Assembly: GCA_031276475.1 (NCBI GenBank)
Contig: JAISMZ010000009.1
Span: forward strand, 1-11,099
Reading direction: 5' to 3'
DNA length: 11,099 nucleotides
Origin: Coriobacteriales bacterium
GTDB taxonomy: Bacteria; Actinomycetota; Coriobacteriia; Coriobacteriales; UBA8131
Positions 1 through 10,128 of this stretch are shown here, in pieces. Position 1 is the stretch's first letter, and every line of letters begins with the position of its first letter. The notes beneath the pieces were generated by a model. The model was given only the letters and a program-made list of their open reading frames with translations, did not search any database and was not told where the DNA came from. Made by a program: the position numbers and the translations under genes.

Positions 1-375
1 AAGCGCTCGCTGGCGCGCAACATCGTTTCGGCCTATCACGACGAAGCGGCGGCAACGGCGGCTGAGGCGGCCTTCGACCGGCTGTTCAAGGCCAAGGAGA
101 CGCCCGAGCAGATGCCCGAGCACTCGCTTGCCTCGCTGCCTTCAGTTGCCGAGAAGGACGGTGCCTATCACCTCCCGGCTGTCCTGGTGGCGCTCGGTTT
201 TGCCGCCAGCAACAGCGAGGCCCGCCGCCTGATAGACGGCGGTGGCGTGCGTGTGGCCGGCAACGTTGTTCAAAAGGGCGACTACGACCTGCCCACCACG
301 GCATTTGCCGCCGGCGCGGGCGGCACGGTCGTCCAATCCGGCAAGCGCCGCTTCGCGCGGTTGATAAGCGACTGA
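1..375 (+). CDS. tyrS: Tyrosyl-tRNA synthetase, C-terminal part (5' end outside window)
   Basis: The frame is open from the first base and ends at TGA 373-375, giving the last 124 residues of a longer protein. The enzyme charges tRNA-Tyr with tyrosine in the cytoplasm. The fragment opens with KRSLARNIVSAYHDEAAA, which matches the helical segment after the catalytic domain of bacterial TyrS (the K-LA-EIV--YHGEEAA pattern). It then enters an S4-type RNA-binding domain: LPAVLVALGFAASNSEARRL, followed by IDGGGVRVAGNVV and a terminal GKRRFARL. The S4 domain binds the tRNA. The catalytic HIGH and KMSKS motifs lie upstream of the window, so activity cannot be judged. The identification rests on the S4 domain plus the preceding helix; other S4 proteins are much less likely because of the KR-LA-IV-YH stretch. 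Confidence 0.88.
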   Translation, partial: KRSLARNIVSAYHDEAAATAAEAAFDRLFKAKETPEQMPEHSLASLPSVAEKDGAYHLPAVLVALGFAASNSEARRLIDGGGVRVAGNVVQKGDYDLPTTAFAAGAGGTVVQSGKRRFARLISD

Positions 376-420
376 CAGATGAACCGTCCCTGTGTCCGCT
401 TTCAGGCCGTCCCTCTGTGT
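374..420. repeat. Degenerate REP-like palindromic repeat after tyrS
   Basis: GACA (374-377) and TGTC (393-396) form inverted ends around the core GAACCGTCCC (381-390). A second partial core, CCGTCCCTCTGTGT, follows at 407-420. The core resembles GTACCGCCCC in the minus-strand reading of the two 31-bp repeats at 10059-10089 and 11069-11099, so all three appear to belong to one dispersed family. The element overlaps the tyrS stop codon. From memory, similar ACCGTCCC palindromes recur in many anaerobe genomes; their function is not established here. Confidence 0.45.
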
Positions 421-459
421 TGTATTGTCCCATCACCGCTATCGTAGAAGGGAAGCAGG

Positions 460-1761
460 ATGCTATTTACCAACATCAGCTATTTGAACAGCGACTTTGA
501 GATCGTCCAGGGCTTCGTCGGGGTCACGGACGGGCGCATTGAGTATCTTGGTCAGGAGGCTCCGCCACCCGGGCAGGCGGCGTCCTTCTCCACAAGTTAT
601 TCCGGCAAGGGACGCCTGTTGATCCCCGGACTGTATAACACCCACAGCCATGTGCCGATGACTTTGCTGCGCGGCTATGCCGAGGGCCTGCCGTTGCAAA
701 GCTGGCTTTACGATAGCGTCTTTCCCTTTGAGGCGAAGATCACCAGCGAGCATGCCTACCCGGCGACCTGCCTGGCGATAGCCGAGATGCTGCGCTTTGG
801 CACGGTGGCTTTTACCGATATGTATTTCTTCATGGACGCGCGGGCGCGGGCGGTGGCCGAGTCGGGCATCAAGGCCAACCTCTGTGACGGCTTTATGGCC
901 TTTGACGACGATGTCCGCTACGCCGGCAGCGAGGCCGCCGCCGCTAACGAGCGCTATGCCCAAAGCTACCATAACAGCTATGACGGCCGGCTGCGCATCG
1001 ATCTGAACATCCATTCGGAGTACATCTCTAACCCCCACGTCGTGCGCGAGGTGGCCGAACACGCCGTGGCGCTGGGGCTTGGCACCCACACCCACATCAG
1101 CGAGACGCGCCTGGAACACGAGCAGTGCAAGCAGCGCCGCGGCGGTATGACCCCGGTGGCCTACTTTGACTCGCTGGGCTTTTTTGCCGCGCCCTGCACC
1201 GCCGCGCACTGCGTCTTTACCGAGCCGGGCGACTGGGAGATCCTGCGCGAGCGCGGTGTGACCGTCGCCGCCAACCCGGCCAGCAACATGAAGCTGGCCT
1301 CTGGCTTTGCGCCGGTGCCGGAGATGCTGGACGCTGGCCTGAACGTGGCGCTGGGCACCGACGGCGTGGCCTCCAACAACAGCCACGACATCCTCAAGGA
1401 ACTCTATCTGCTGGCGCTGATATACAAGGGTGCGAGCGGGGACGCCACCGTGGTTGGGCCCGCACAGGCGCTGCGTGCTGCTACGCTGGCCGGTGCGCGC
1501 TCTCAGGGGCGTTTGGACTGTGGTACAATTGCTTTGGGCAATCGTGCCGATCTGGTAGTTTTAGACGTGGACGTGCCCTGGATGCGACCCGTCAACGATC
1601 TGCGTAACAACCTGGTGTTCTCCGCCAAGGGCTCCGATGTGGTGCTGACGATGGTGGACGGCAAGGTGCTCTATCGCGACGGTGAGTATCTGACGTTAGA
1701 TGTTGAGAAAGCGGCCTTTGAGGCCCAGCAGGCGACCGACACGATTCGGGCAGCGCTTTGA
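460..1761 (+). CDS. mtaD: 5'-methylthioadenosine/S-adenosylhomocysteine deaminase (amidohydrolase family)
   Basis: The 433-residue product fits the amidohydrolase family that deaminates S-adenosylhomocysteine and methylthioadenosine to the inosyl forms, recycling the by-products of methyl transfer and polyamine synthesis in the cytoplasm. The metal site is complete by analogy with Thermotoga TM0936: H62 and H64 in THSH, H212 and E215 in HISET, H250 in AAHCV, and D301 in LGTDGVASNN. The stretch VPMTLLRGYAEGLPLQSWL after the first motif is typical of this subgroup and of atrazine chlorohydrolase/TrzN relatives. A beta-sandwich half precedes (1-55) and follows (about 350-410) the barrel. The ATG at 460 has AGAAGGGAAG just upstream. 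A lipoprotein gene starts 43 bases after the stop. Other aminohydrolase specificities, such as guanine or cytosine deaminase, cannot be fully excluded from sequence alone. Confidence 0.85.
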   Translation: MLFTNISYLNSDFEIVQGFVGVTDGRIEYLGQEAPPPGQAASFSTSYSGKGRLLIPGLYNTHSHVPMTLLRGYAEGLPLQSWLYDSVFPFEAKITSEHAYPATCLAIAEMLRFGTVAFTDMYFFMDARARAVAESGIKANLCDGFMAFDDDVRYAGSEAAAANERYAQSYHNSYDGRLRIDLNIHSEYISNPHVVREVAEHAVALGLGTHTHISETRLEHEQCKQRRGGMTPVAYFDSLGFFAAPCTAAHCVFTEPGDWEILRERGVTVAANPASNMKLASGFAPVPEMLDAGLNVALGTDGVASNNSHDILKELYLLALIYKGASGDATVVGPAQALRAATLAGARSQGRLDCGTIALGNRADLVVLDVDVPWMRPVNDLRNNLVFSAKGSDVVLTMVDGKVLYRDGEYLTLDVEKAAFEAQQATDTIRAAL

Positions 1762-1804
1762 GGCTCCCGAAGCTGAGCGCCCGCGCCCGACGAAAGGGAA
1801 GATC

Positions 1805-2419
1805 ATGAGAAAGCCGTTACTTGCACTGATCCTGGTTTTTGCCCTGGCCACTTCTGCGCTGATGGTTGGTTGCGGCGCTCCCGCTCCTGCGGGGGATGCC
1901 AGCGGCAGCGCCGCTCCTTCTGGCTCCGGCTCTGCTTCCGGTGGCAGTTCGGCCTCCGCCACTCCGTCCAGCAGCGGCTCCGGCGGCTCGGCATCCGCCT
2001 CGTCCTCCAGCGCTGCTCAGTTGCCTAATCCGCAGAAGCGGGTTTCTGGCCTGGATGACTTCAAGGCCTTGAATCTGCGGATGTCCGTTCCCACTGAGGC
2101 AGCTGATGTTAGCTTCTACATCATCGGCGAGGAGATTGCCGAGGTGGACTTCCTCGTTAACGACACCAGCTTTATCTATCGCGGCTCAGCGGTTGCCCAG
2201 AGCAATTTGTCTGGCGTCTATGAGGAGTTCAGCTCGCCACAGACTCAAAGCGTGACCCGCGATGGTGTTCAAGCCACGCTGACCGTTGAGATTGCCACCA
2301 GCGGTATTCTCAGGGCAACCTGGACCTGGCCGGAGGGCAACTATTCGCTGATTGGCACCGGCTCGATACCGCAACAGAACTTCACCGATATCGCCGTGCA
2401 GCTGGCGCAGGCGAGCTGA
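1805..2419 (+). CDS. Secreted lipoprotein with Ser/Gly/Ala linker, function unknown
   Basis: The product has 204 residues. I chose ATG 1805 because AAAGGGAAG precedes it and because it opens with a clean lipoprotein signal: MRKP, a hydrophobic stretch at 5-20, then the lipobox LMVGC with the lipidated cysteine at residue 23. The same frame is open back to 1700, but that extension lies inside mtaD and would bury the signal. Residues 24-71 are almost entirely Ser, Gly, Ala and Pro, a flexible spacer. Residues 72-204 form a folded domain with alternating strands, including AEVDFLVNDTSFIYRGS and SGVYEEF, which resembles DUF4367-type lipoproteins of Gram-positive anaerobes; that resemblance is from memory. 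It should sit on the outer face of the membrane. It probably shares a transcript with mtaD and is followed by a terminator-like hairpin. I do not recognise a specific function. Confidence 0.8.
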   Translation: MRKPLLALILVFALATSALMVGCGAPAPAGDASGSAAPSGSGSASGGSSASATPSSSGSGGSASASSSSAAQLPNPQKRVSGLDDFKALNLRMSVPTEAADVSFYIIGEEIAEVDFLVNDTSFIYRGSAVAQSNLSGVYEEFSSPQTQSVTRDGVQATLTVEIATSGILRATWTWPEGNYSLIGTGSIPQQNFTDIAVQLAQAS

Positions 2420-2428
2420 GGCCCGCCG

Positions 2429-2457
2429 CGCAGCTGAAGGCAGCTGCGTCTGAGTTT
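2429..2457 (+). terminator. Probable rho-independent terminator after the lipoprotein gene
   Basis: CGCAGCTG (2429-2436) and CAGCTGCG (2441-2448) form a perfect 8-bp stem with an AAGG loop, followed at 2454-2457 by TTTT. It lies 10 bases after the lipoprotein stop. The T run is short and five bases from the stem, so termination may be partial. Confidence 0.6.
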
Positions 2458-2469
2458 TGTATCCTGTTA

Positions 2470-2549
2470 TGCGGCCGGTGCCGGCCGTAGCTGGCTTGTA
2501 CCCAGCTGCGGCCGGCGTCGGCCGCAGCTGGTGAGAGCTCATACCAGCT
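2470..2549. repeat. Long GC-rich hairpin plus a second short hairpin
   Basis: The arm 2470-2494 pairs with 2502-2526 as a 25-bp stem containing three G-U pairs and no gaps, closed by a 7-base loop (CTTGTAC). Immediately after, AGCTGGT (2526-2532) pairs with ACCAGCT (2543-2549), so base 2526 is shared and the two hairpins may be alternatives. The motif CAGCTG/CCAGCT recurs five or more times between 2431 and 2549, as if built from copies of one short palindrome. In RNA this would be very stable. It could back up the terminator, protect the upstream transcript, or be a REP-like insertion. No protein of note is encoded here. Confidence 0.6.
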
Positions 2550-2647
2550 ACAGAGGGGTTTTGTCAGATCAGTGTCTGAATAGTAACAGCAACTGCCTGA
2601 TTTTGTCAGCATGATGGGGTTTTCGCTACTGCTCGTCAAAAAACAAT

Positions 2648-2706
2648 AAAAAGTACCCGACTTTTCATAAAAGTACCCGGTTTTTTTATCAGACTCGCAC
2701 TATCAT
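2648..2706 (+). promoter_or_regulatory. Two direct repeats 20 bp apart upstream of the LRR gene, with a possible -10
   Basis: AAAAGTACCCG occurs at 2649-2659 and again at 2669-2679, 20 bp apart, close to two helical turns. The first copy also forms the inverted repeat AAAAGT-ACCCG-ACTTTT, and the second runs into a T7 tract (2681-2687). TATCAT at 2701-2706 could be a -10 element, with no good -35 at the usual distance, which would suit an activator bound to the repeats. The whole block lies 63 bases or more upstream of the LRR start codon. The rest of the gap 2550-2768 shows AT-rich sequence and scattered TTTTGTCA motifs but no gene. Confidence 0.4.
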
Positions 2707-2768
2707 GCGTCTGTTGAAAGAGCGCAATGCTTCGCAAAGAGTTCCATGAAAAAAGTAAGGGGAAAGAA

Positions 2769-4727
2769 ATGAAGGTCAAGAAGAACGGGCTGTCCGCGTC
2801 GTTGTTGGTGATTGCAGTTGTCTCGATGCTGCTGTTTCTCGGCTCTCTGGTCTACGCCGACGAGGGAGTTGGTAGTGGCACGGGCACTCCCATCGATGCG
2901 GCAGCGTTTCCCGATCCGATCTTTCGCAGCTATGTGACGGAGAGCTTTGATGCCGATAAGGACGGCATACTTTCAGCTTCCGAGTTAGAAAAAGTGAAAA
3001 AGATCGACGTAAGCAGCAGGAGTATCACCTCCCTTAAAGGCGTCGAGCAGTTCCCCCGGTTGGATTGGCTCTACTGCCAGAACAACCAACTCGGCTCCCT
3101 TGATGTGAGCAGTAACACCGCGCTTACAAGCCTGAACTGCTCAGACAACCAGCTCAGCTCCCTTGATGTGGGCAACAATACCGCGCTTACAAACTTTAAT
3201 TGTTCCAACAATCAACTCAGCTCCCTTGACGTCAGCAAAAACACCTTACTCACGGGTTTTGCCTGCTACGGCAACCAGCTCAGCTCCCTTGATGTGAGCC
3301 ATGCTCCCCTGCTGACCCAGTTTCATTGCTCCGATAACCGGCTGGCTGCCATCGACATCAGCAAAAATGTCGCGTTGTGGGCTTTTACCTGTGAAAACTG
3401 CCAGCTCAGCAGCCTCGATGTGAGCAATAATCCCAAGCTGGAGTACATCCACTGTTTTGGCAACCAACTAAGCGCTCTCGACGTAAGCCAAAACCCCCTT
3501 TTAGGAGTCCTCTGGTGCGAGGACAACCAGCTTAGCACCCTTAACGTCAGCAGTAATTCCGCATTGCAAAACCTCTACTGCCATAACAACCAACTCAGCA
3601 GCCTCGATGTGAGCAAGAGCCCTGAGTTGATTTATCTCCACTGTTCCAATAACCAACTCAGCAGCCTTGATGTGAGCAATAATCCCAAACTGGAGGCTCT
3701 CACCTGTTTCAGCAATCAACTCGCCGCCCTCGACGTGAGCCACAATCCCAACCTCACCGACCGGCTCTCCTGCTCTGATAACTGCCTGCTTGACACCGTT
3801 GGTCTGCAAGAAGGGATTTCCAGCTTTGACGCCCAGGCTCAGACGCTCTTCATCCTCACCCATCCTGACCCAGACAGGCCGGGAAGCTACGTCAGTGATG
3901 CGACCTACAGCCTGGGCGCGCATAACATTACCTTTGACGGCGGCGCGAGCTTTGACCCGACAACTGGGAAGTTTACCGTGACAGCGATTAATGTTCCTAT
4001 CGGCTTTACCACAACGCTCGATGCAGGTCATGAGGTCAGCGGCACCATCACCTTCACGGGGCAGGCCATCGAGTCAACTCCCTCTGTGCCAGATCTTCCT
4101 GCGCCGCCCGCTCCCACCACGCCACCTGCTCCCGCTCCGGCAGCTCCTGCTGTTCCGGCAACTCCTGCCGCCCCGACAGATCCTGCTGCTCCGACAGATC
4201 CCACGGCTGCTGCGACAACTCCTGTCCCTGCCGTTGCCGAGGCGCTGCGTCGCGGCACGTTTATGCCTGCCGCCCTTGTTCCCACCGCAGAGCCAAATCC
4301 AATCGCTGAGTCCGCACGGCTCGATACGGCCAGCAAGGAACCTGCGAAGCCACAGGAGGCACCGGCATCATTGGCCTTTACGTCTGACAGCCCGAGGTCA
4401 TGGGCCCTTCTCAACCTGCTGTTTGTTTTGGCGGCACTGGCCCTGGCGGTCTACTCGCTGCTCAGATACCTGGTTTTGAGTCGCAATAACGGTGACTTTG
4501 CACTTCAGGGGCAGAAGCAGGAGACCAACTCGACATGGTTTGTTCTTGAGTTTACCGCTGTTGCGGTAGGGGCGCTGGTGTTCAGCGCCACAGAAGACAT
4601 CACCGGCACCATGGTCGTCGTAGACCTGTTTACCGTGGCACATGCGCTGATAGCAGCGGTGGTTGTTGTCTCGCATCTGCTAGTCTTTAAGAGACGCACG
4701 GGCGCGACAACGGCAAAGATGGTTTAG
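2769..4727 (+). CDS. Secreted, membrane-anchored leucine-rich-repeat surface protein
   Basis: The product has 652 residues from ATG 2769, which follows AAGGGG at good spacing and opens directly with a signal peptide (MKVKKNG, hydrophobic 8-28, cleavage probably after VYA at 30). The frame opens earlier, at 2727, but that extension would precede the signal. Residues 61-72 (DADKDGILSASE) match an EF-hand or dockerin-like calcium loop. Eleven repeats of 21 residues run from 106 to 337 with consensus NQLSSLDVSxNxxLxxLxC; cysteines at 103, 124, 145 and so on to 313 fall exactly 21 apart, then 335. A beta-type domain spans about 340-435, followed by a Pro/Ala/Thr stalk (438-490). Three hydrophobic helices lie near 545-568, 590-607 and 616-640, with KRR after the last. 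There is no LPXTG motif, so these helices are the likely anchor. A role in adhesion or ligand binding at the cell surface is inferred from the architecture. Confidence 0.85.
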   Translation: MKVKKNGLSASLLVIAVVSMLLFLGSLVYADEGVGSGTGTPIDAAAFPDPIFRSYVTESFDADKDGILSASELEKVKKIDVSSRSITSLKGVEQFPRLDWLYCQNNQLGSLDVSSNTALTSLNCSDNQLSSLDVGNNTALTNFNCSNNQLSSLDVSKNTLLTGFACYGNQLSSLDVSHAPLLTQFHCSDNRLAAIDISKNVALWAFTCENCQLSSLDVSNNPKLEYIHCFGNQLSALDVSQNPLLGVLWCEDNQLSTLNVSSNSALQNLYCHNNQLSSLDVSKSPELIYLHCSNNQLSSLDVSNNPKLEALTCFSNQLAALDVSHNPNLTDRLSCSDNCLLDTVGLQEGISSFDAQAQTLFILTHPDPDRPGSYVSDATYSLGAHNITFDGGASFDPTTGKFTVTAINVPIGFTTTLDAGHEVSGTITFTGQAIESTPSVPDLPAPPAPTTPPAPAPAAPAVPATPAAPTDPAAPTDPTAAATTPVPAVAEALRRGTFMPAALVPTAEPNPIAESARLDTASKEPAKPQEAPASLAFTSDSPRSWALLNLLFVLAALALAVYSLLRYLVLSRNNGDFALQGQKQETNSTWFVLEFTAVAVGALVFSATEDITGTMVVVDLFTVAHALIAAVVVVSHLLVFKRRTGATTAKMV

Positions 4728-4730
4728 CAA

Positions 4731-4816
4731 CGCCTCGGGAGGCGCCGATTGACGCATTGGCTGCGCAAGTGTTTAGGGCGCCTCCCCAGCGGCGCCTCCC
4801 CAGCGGCGCCTCCCTG
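4731..4816. repeat. GC-rich tandem and inverted repeat cluster
   Basis: The 14-bp unit GGCGCCTCCCCAGC is present at 4777-4790 and 4791-4804, with a truncated third copy from 4805. The inverse, GGGAGGCGCC, lies at 4737-4746 and can pair with any of the three copies as a perfect 10-bp stem; CGCCTC-GG-GAGGCG (4731-4744) is a competing small hairpin. It starts four bases after the LRR stop, so it may stop or stabilise that transcript, but no T run follows. The remainder, to 4930, shows nothing I can name. Confidence 0.6.
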
Positions 4817-4944
4817 GCCTTTCTGCACCGCTCTGTGATCTTTCAGGCTCTGGCGCTTCTTGCCGGCATCCGTTACCATGTCAGCAGTAGCAAAGTATCA
4901 AGCGCACCGCGAGACAAGCCAAGACAAGCCGCAAGGAGGTCATC

Positions 4945-5457
4945 ATGCCCGTAGCCGAGATCATTGCTCGTCGCCGTTCCATCCGTGCCTATCAGCCTGA
5001 AGCGCCCGTCAGTGACGAGCAGTTGCACAACCTGCTGGAAGCCGCTCTGTTGGCGCCAAGTGCCTGCAATATGCGCCCCTGCGAGTTCATCGTCGTGCGC
5101 GATCGCGGCAAGCTTGACGCGATCGTTCAGGCACACCCCTATGCCGGTATGCTCAAGACCGCTACTCTGGCGATCATAGTTATTGGCAACACCAACATCC
5201 ACAACGACATCTCTGCAGGCTACCTCTTTCAGGACTGCGCCGCGGCCACCGAGAACATCTTGCTCCAGGCTGTCAGCGAAGGGTTGGGCAGCTGTTGGTG
5301 CGGTGTTTATCCAACTGAGGATAAAGTTGCGGCAATCAGCGAACTTTTTGCGCTGCCGGAAAATCTCGTCCCCTTTAACATCATCGCCATCGGTGTGCCC
5401 GCCGAGGCGGATGGCTCGCGTGGGTTTTACGAGGAAGAGAAGGTGCGTTGGGAGTAG
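4945..5457 (+). CDS. Nitroreductase-family FMN-dependent oxidoreductase
   Basis: The 170-residue product belongs to the nitroreductase superfamily of cytoplasmic flavoproteins that use NAD(P)H to reduce nitroaromatics, quinones or flavins. The start is well supported: AAGGAGGT sits at 4932-4939, six bases from the ATG. N-terminal ARRRSIRAYQ (8-17) is the usual FMN-phosphate contact. LLAPSACNMRPCEFIVVRD (35-53) is the conserved second FMN and dimer segment. GLGSCWCGVYP (113-123) and IIAIGVPAE (146-154) are the conserved C-terminal features. At 170 residues it is a short member of the family, which usually runs 170-220. The physiological substrate cannot be read from the sequence. It is flanked by an LRR gene and nifJ on the same strand; the hairpin-rich gap after it suggests nifJ is transcribed separately. 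Confidence 0.85.
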   Translation: MPVAEIIARRRSIRAYQPEAPVSDEQLHNLLEAALLAPSACNMRPCEFIVVRDRGKLDAIVQAHPYAGMLKTATLAIIVIGNTNIHNDISAGYLFQDCAAATENILLQAVSEGLGSCWCGVYPTEDKVAAISELFALPENLVPFNIIAIGVPAEADGSRGFYEEEKVRWE

Positions 5458-5489
5458 GGCGACGGTTTATCACCCACCGCCCGCCGCCG

Positions 5490-5653
5490 CCCCTCGCCCT
5501 GTGCTTGCGACCGTAAGGCGAGGGGGGCATATCGCAAGACCCCTCCAGACAGTAAAATATGCTTTTCCGCTGCCGCGCCCGAGTGTCCAGAGGACTCAGA
5601 CGGCACCGGCGGAAAGCGAGTCCAACAGTGCGGAACCACTCGACCGGGAGTGG
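5490..5653 (+). promoter_or_regulatory. Hairpin-rich leader upstream of nifJ
   Basis: Three stems are visible in the 240 bases before nifJ. CCCCTCGCC (5490-5498) pairs with GGCGAGGGG (5517-5525), 9 bp with an 18-base loop. CCGC and TGCCG (5567-5575) pair with CGGCA and GCGG (5601-5612), interrupted by a 3-base bulge, enclosing GAGT/ACTC. CCACTC (5636-5641) pairs with GAGTGG (5648-5653), ending 44 bases before the start codon. TAAAAT at 5553-5558 could be a -10 but lacks a clear -35. I see no T-box or TPP-riboswitch consensus. The arrangement suggests a structured 5' leader, or a terminator for the nitroreductase gene followed by a leader. Confidence 0.35.
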
Positions 5654-5697
5654 CTCTGTGGCTGAACCGATCCGAGCAGGAAGTGAGGGCATCAACG

Positions 5698-9414
<3,717 letters not shown>

Positions 9415-9415
9415 G

Positions 9416-10042
9416 ATGCGAACATCCCGCACCCGCTCGATCACGCTCTGTGGCCTGGCGATAGCGCTTCTGGCCGTTGGCGCCTTTATCACCGTGCCTC
9501 TCGGACCGGTGCCCTTCACCTTGCAGACGATGATGCTGCTGATAGTGATCCTCGTGCTCAGCCCCGGCGAGTCGCTGGCGGCAGTGGGCGGCTATCTGCT
9601 GCTTGGTGCCTTTGGCCTGCCCATCGGCGCGGGCTTTAAGGGCGGCATCGCCTGGCTGCTCGGCCCGACCGGCGGGTTCTTGCTGGGCTTTTTCGTGGCC
9701 GCAGTGCTCGTCGCCGGCCTGCGTTGGCTTCTGGCACGCCCGATGCGCGGCGGCGGACGGCCACAGACGCTGGCGGGCAGTCTGGCGCTCAGCGTAGCTG
9801 CGGCGCTAATCCTGATGCTCACCAACTACTCCTGCGGCGTGCTCTGGTTCAGCGTGGTTACCAACACCGACATCTGGACGGCGCTCGTTGCCTGCGTATT
9901 CCCCTTCGCACTGCCCGATGCGCTTAAGGCCGTTGCCGCCATCGCCTGCGTGCAGCCAATCCTGGCCGCGTTGGGCCGCGCTCCCTGGACCGCGCCGCAG
10001 TCAGTCGCGCCCCAGCCCTCAGCCAGCGACAACGACAGGTAA
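9416..10042 (+). CDS. bioY: BioY, biotin-specific S component of an ECF transporter
   Basis: The 208-residue membrane protein fits BioY, which captures biotin and, with the shared EcfA/A'/T energising module, imports it. Recognisable family motifs are VPLGPVPFTLQT (27-38), GAFGLPIGAGFKGG (64-77), LLGPTGGFLLGF (81-92) and FPFALPDALKAVAA (162-175). About six hydrophobic helices can be seen, starting at 10-29, 37-50 and 54-68. The last 20 residues are a polar tail. ATG 9416 starts one base after the nifJ stop and has no strong Shine-Dalgarno sequence, only weak GGCAGCTGG, so translation probably depends on ribosomes finishing nifJ. No ECF ATPase genes are in the window; they are commonly encoded elsewhere. 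Why biotin uptake is paired with this enzyme is not shown by the sequence. Confidence 0.9.
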   Translation: MRTSRTRSITLCGLAIALLAVGAFITVPLGPVPFTLQTMMLLIVILVLSPGESLAAVGGYLLLGAFGLPIGAGFKGGIAWLLGPTGGFLLGFFVAAVLVAGLRWLLARPMRGGGRPQTLAGSLALSVAAALILMLTNYSCGVLWFSVVTNTDIWTALVACVFPFALPDALKAVAAIACVQPILAALGRAPWTAPQSVAPQPSASDNDR

Positions 10043-10058
10043 TGGTGAAAAAGTAAGG

Positions 10059-10089
10059 GTGACAGAAGGGGCGGTACGATTTTGTCAAC
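10059..10089. repeat. 31-bp direct repeat, left copy, with inverted ends
   Basis: This copy matches 11069-11099 at 30 of 31 positions; the only difference is a G for A at 10064. The intact right copy has perfect 8-bp inverted ends, TGACAAAA and TTTTGTCA, around a GGGGCGGTACGA core; here the left arm reads TGACAGAA. It lies between the convergent bioY and pilin genes and may also act as a weak bidirectional terminator. Confidence 0.85.
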
Positions 10090-10099
10090 TTGGCGAACT

Positions 10100-10116
10100 C
10101 GTTAACCCTTTTGTCA
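10100..10116. repeat. Isolated half-site of the 31-bp repeat family
   Basis: CCCTTTTGTCAAT follows GTTAA here. Read on the minus strand it gives ATTGACAAAAGGG, the same arm as in the repeats, 31 bp from the TTGACAAAA arm of the neighbouring full repeat. It may be the remnant of a second copy. Confidence 0.4.
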
Positions 10117-10128
10117 ATCTGTCTCCGT

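Noticed and set aside
463..1386. Open frame of 307 codons on the minus strand across mtaD
   Set aside because: It is a shadow of the mtaD frame, with no independent start signal or domain.
1700..1804. Upstream extension of the lipoprotein gene inside mtaD
   Set aside because: The extension would hide the lipoprotein signal, while ATG 1805 has both a Shine-Dalgarno sequence and a proper signal peptide.
4945..5457. Functional pairing of the nitroreductase with PFOR, for example in nitro-drug activation
   Set aside because: Both enzyme types can reduce nitro compounds, but the 240-base structured gap argues against one operon and nothing in the sequence ties them together.
5458..5697. T-box or TPP riboswitch upstream of nifJ
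   Set aside because: I found no T-box GGTGGNACCGCG core and no TPP CTGAGA/ACCTGA pattern; only generic stems are visible.
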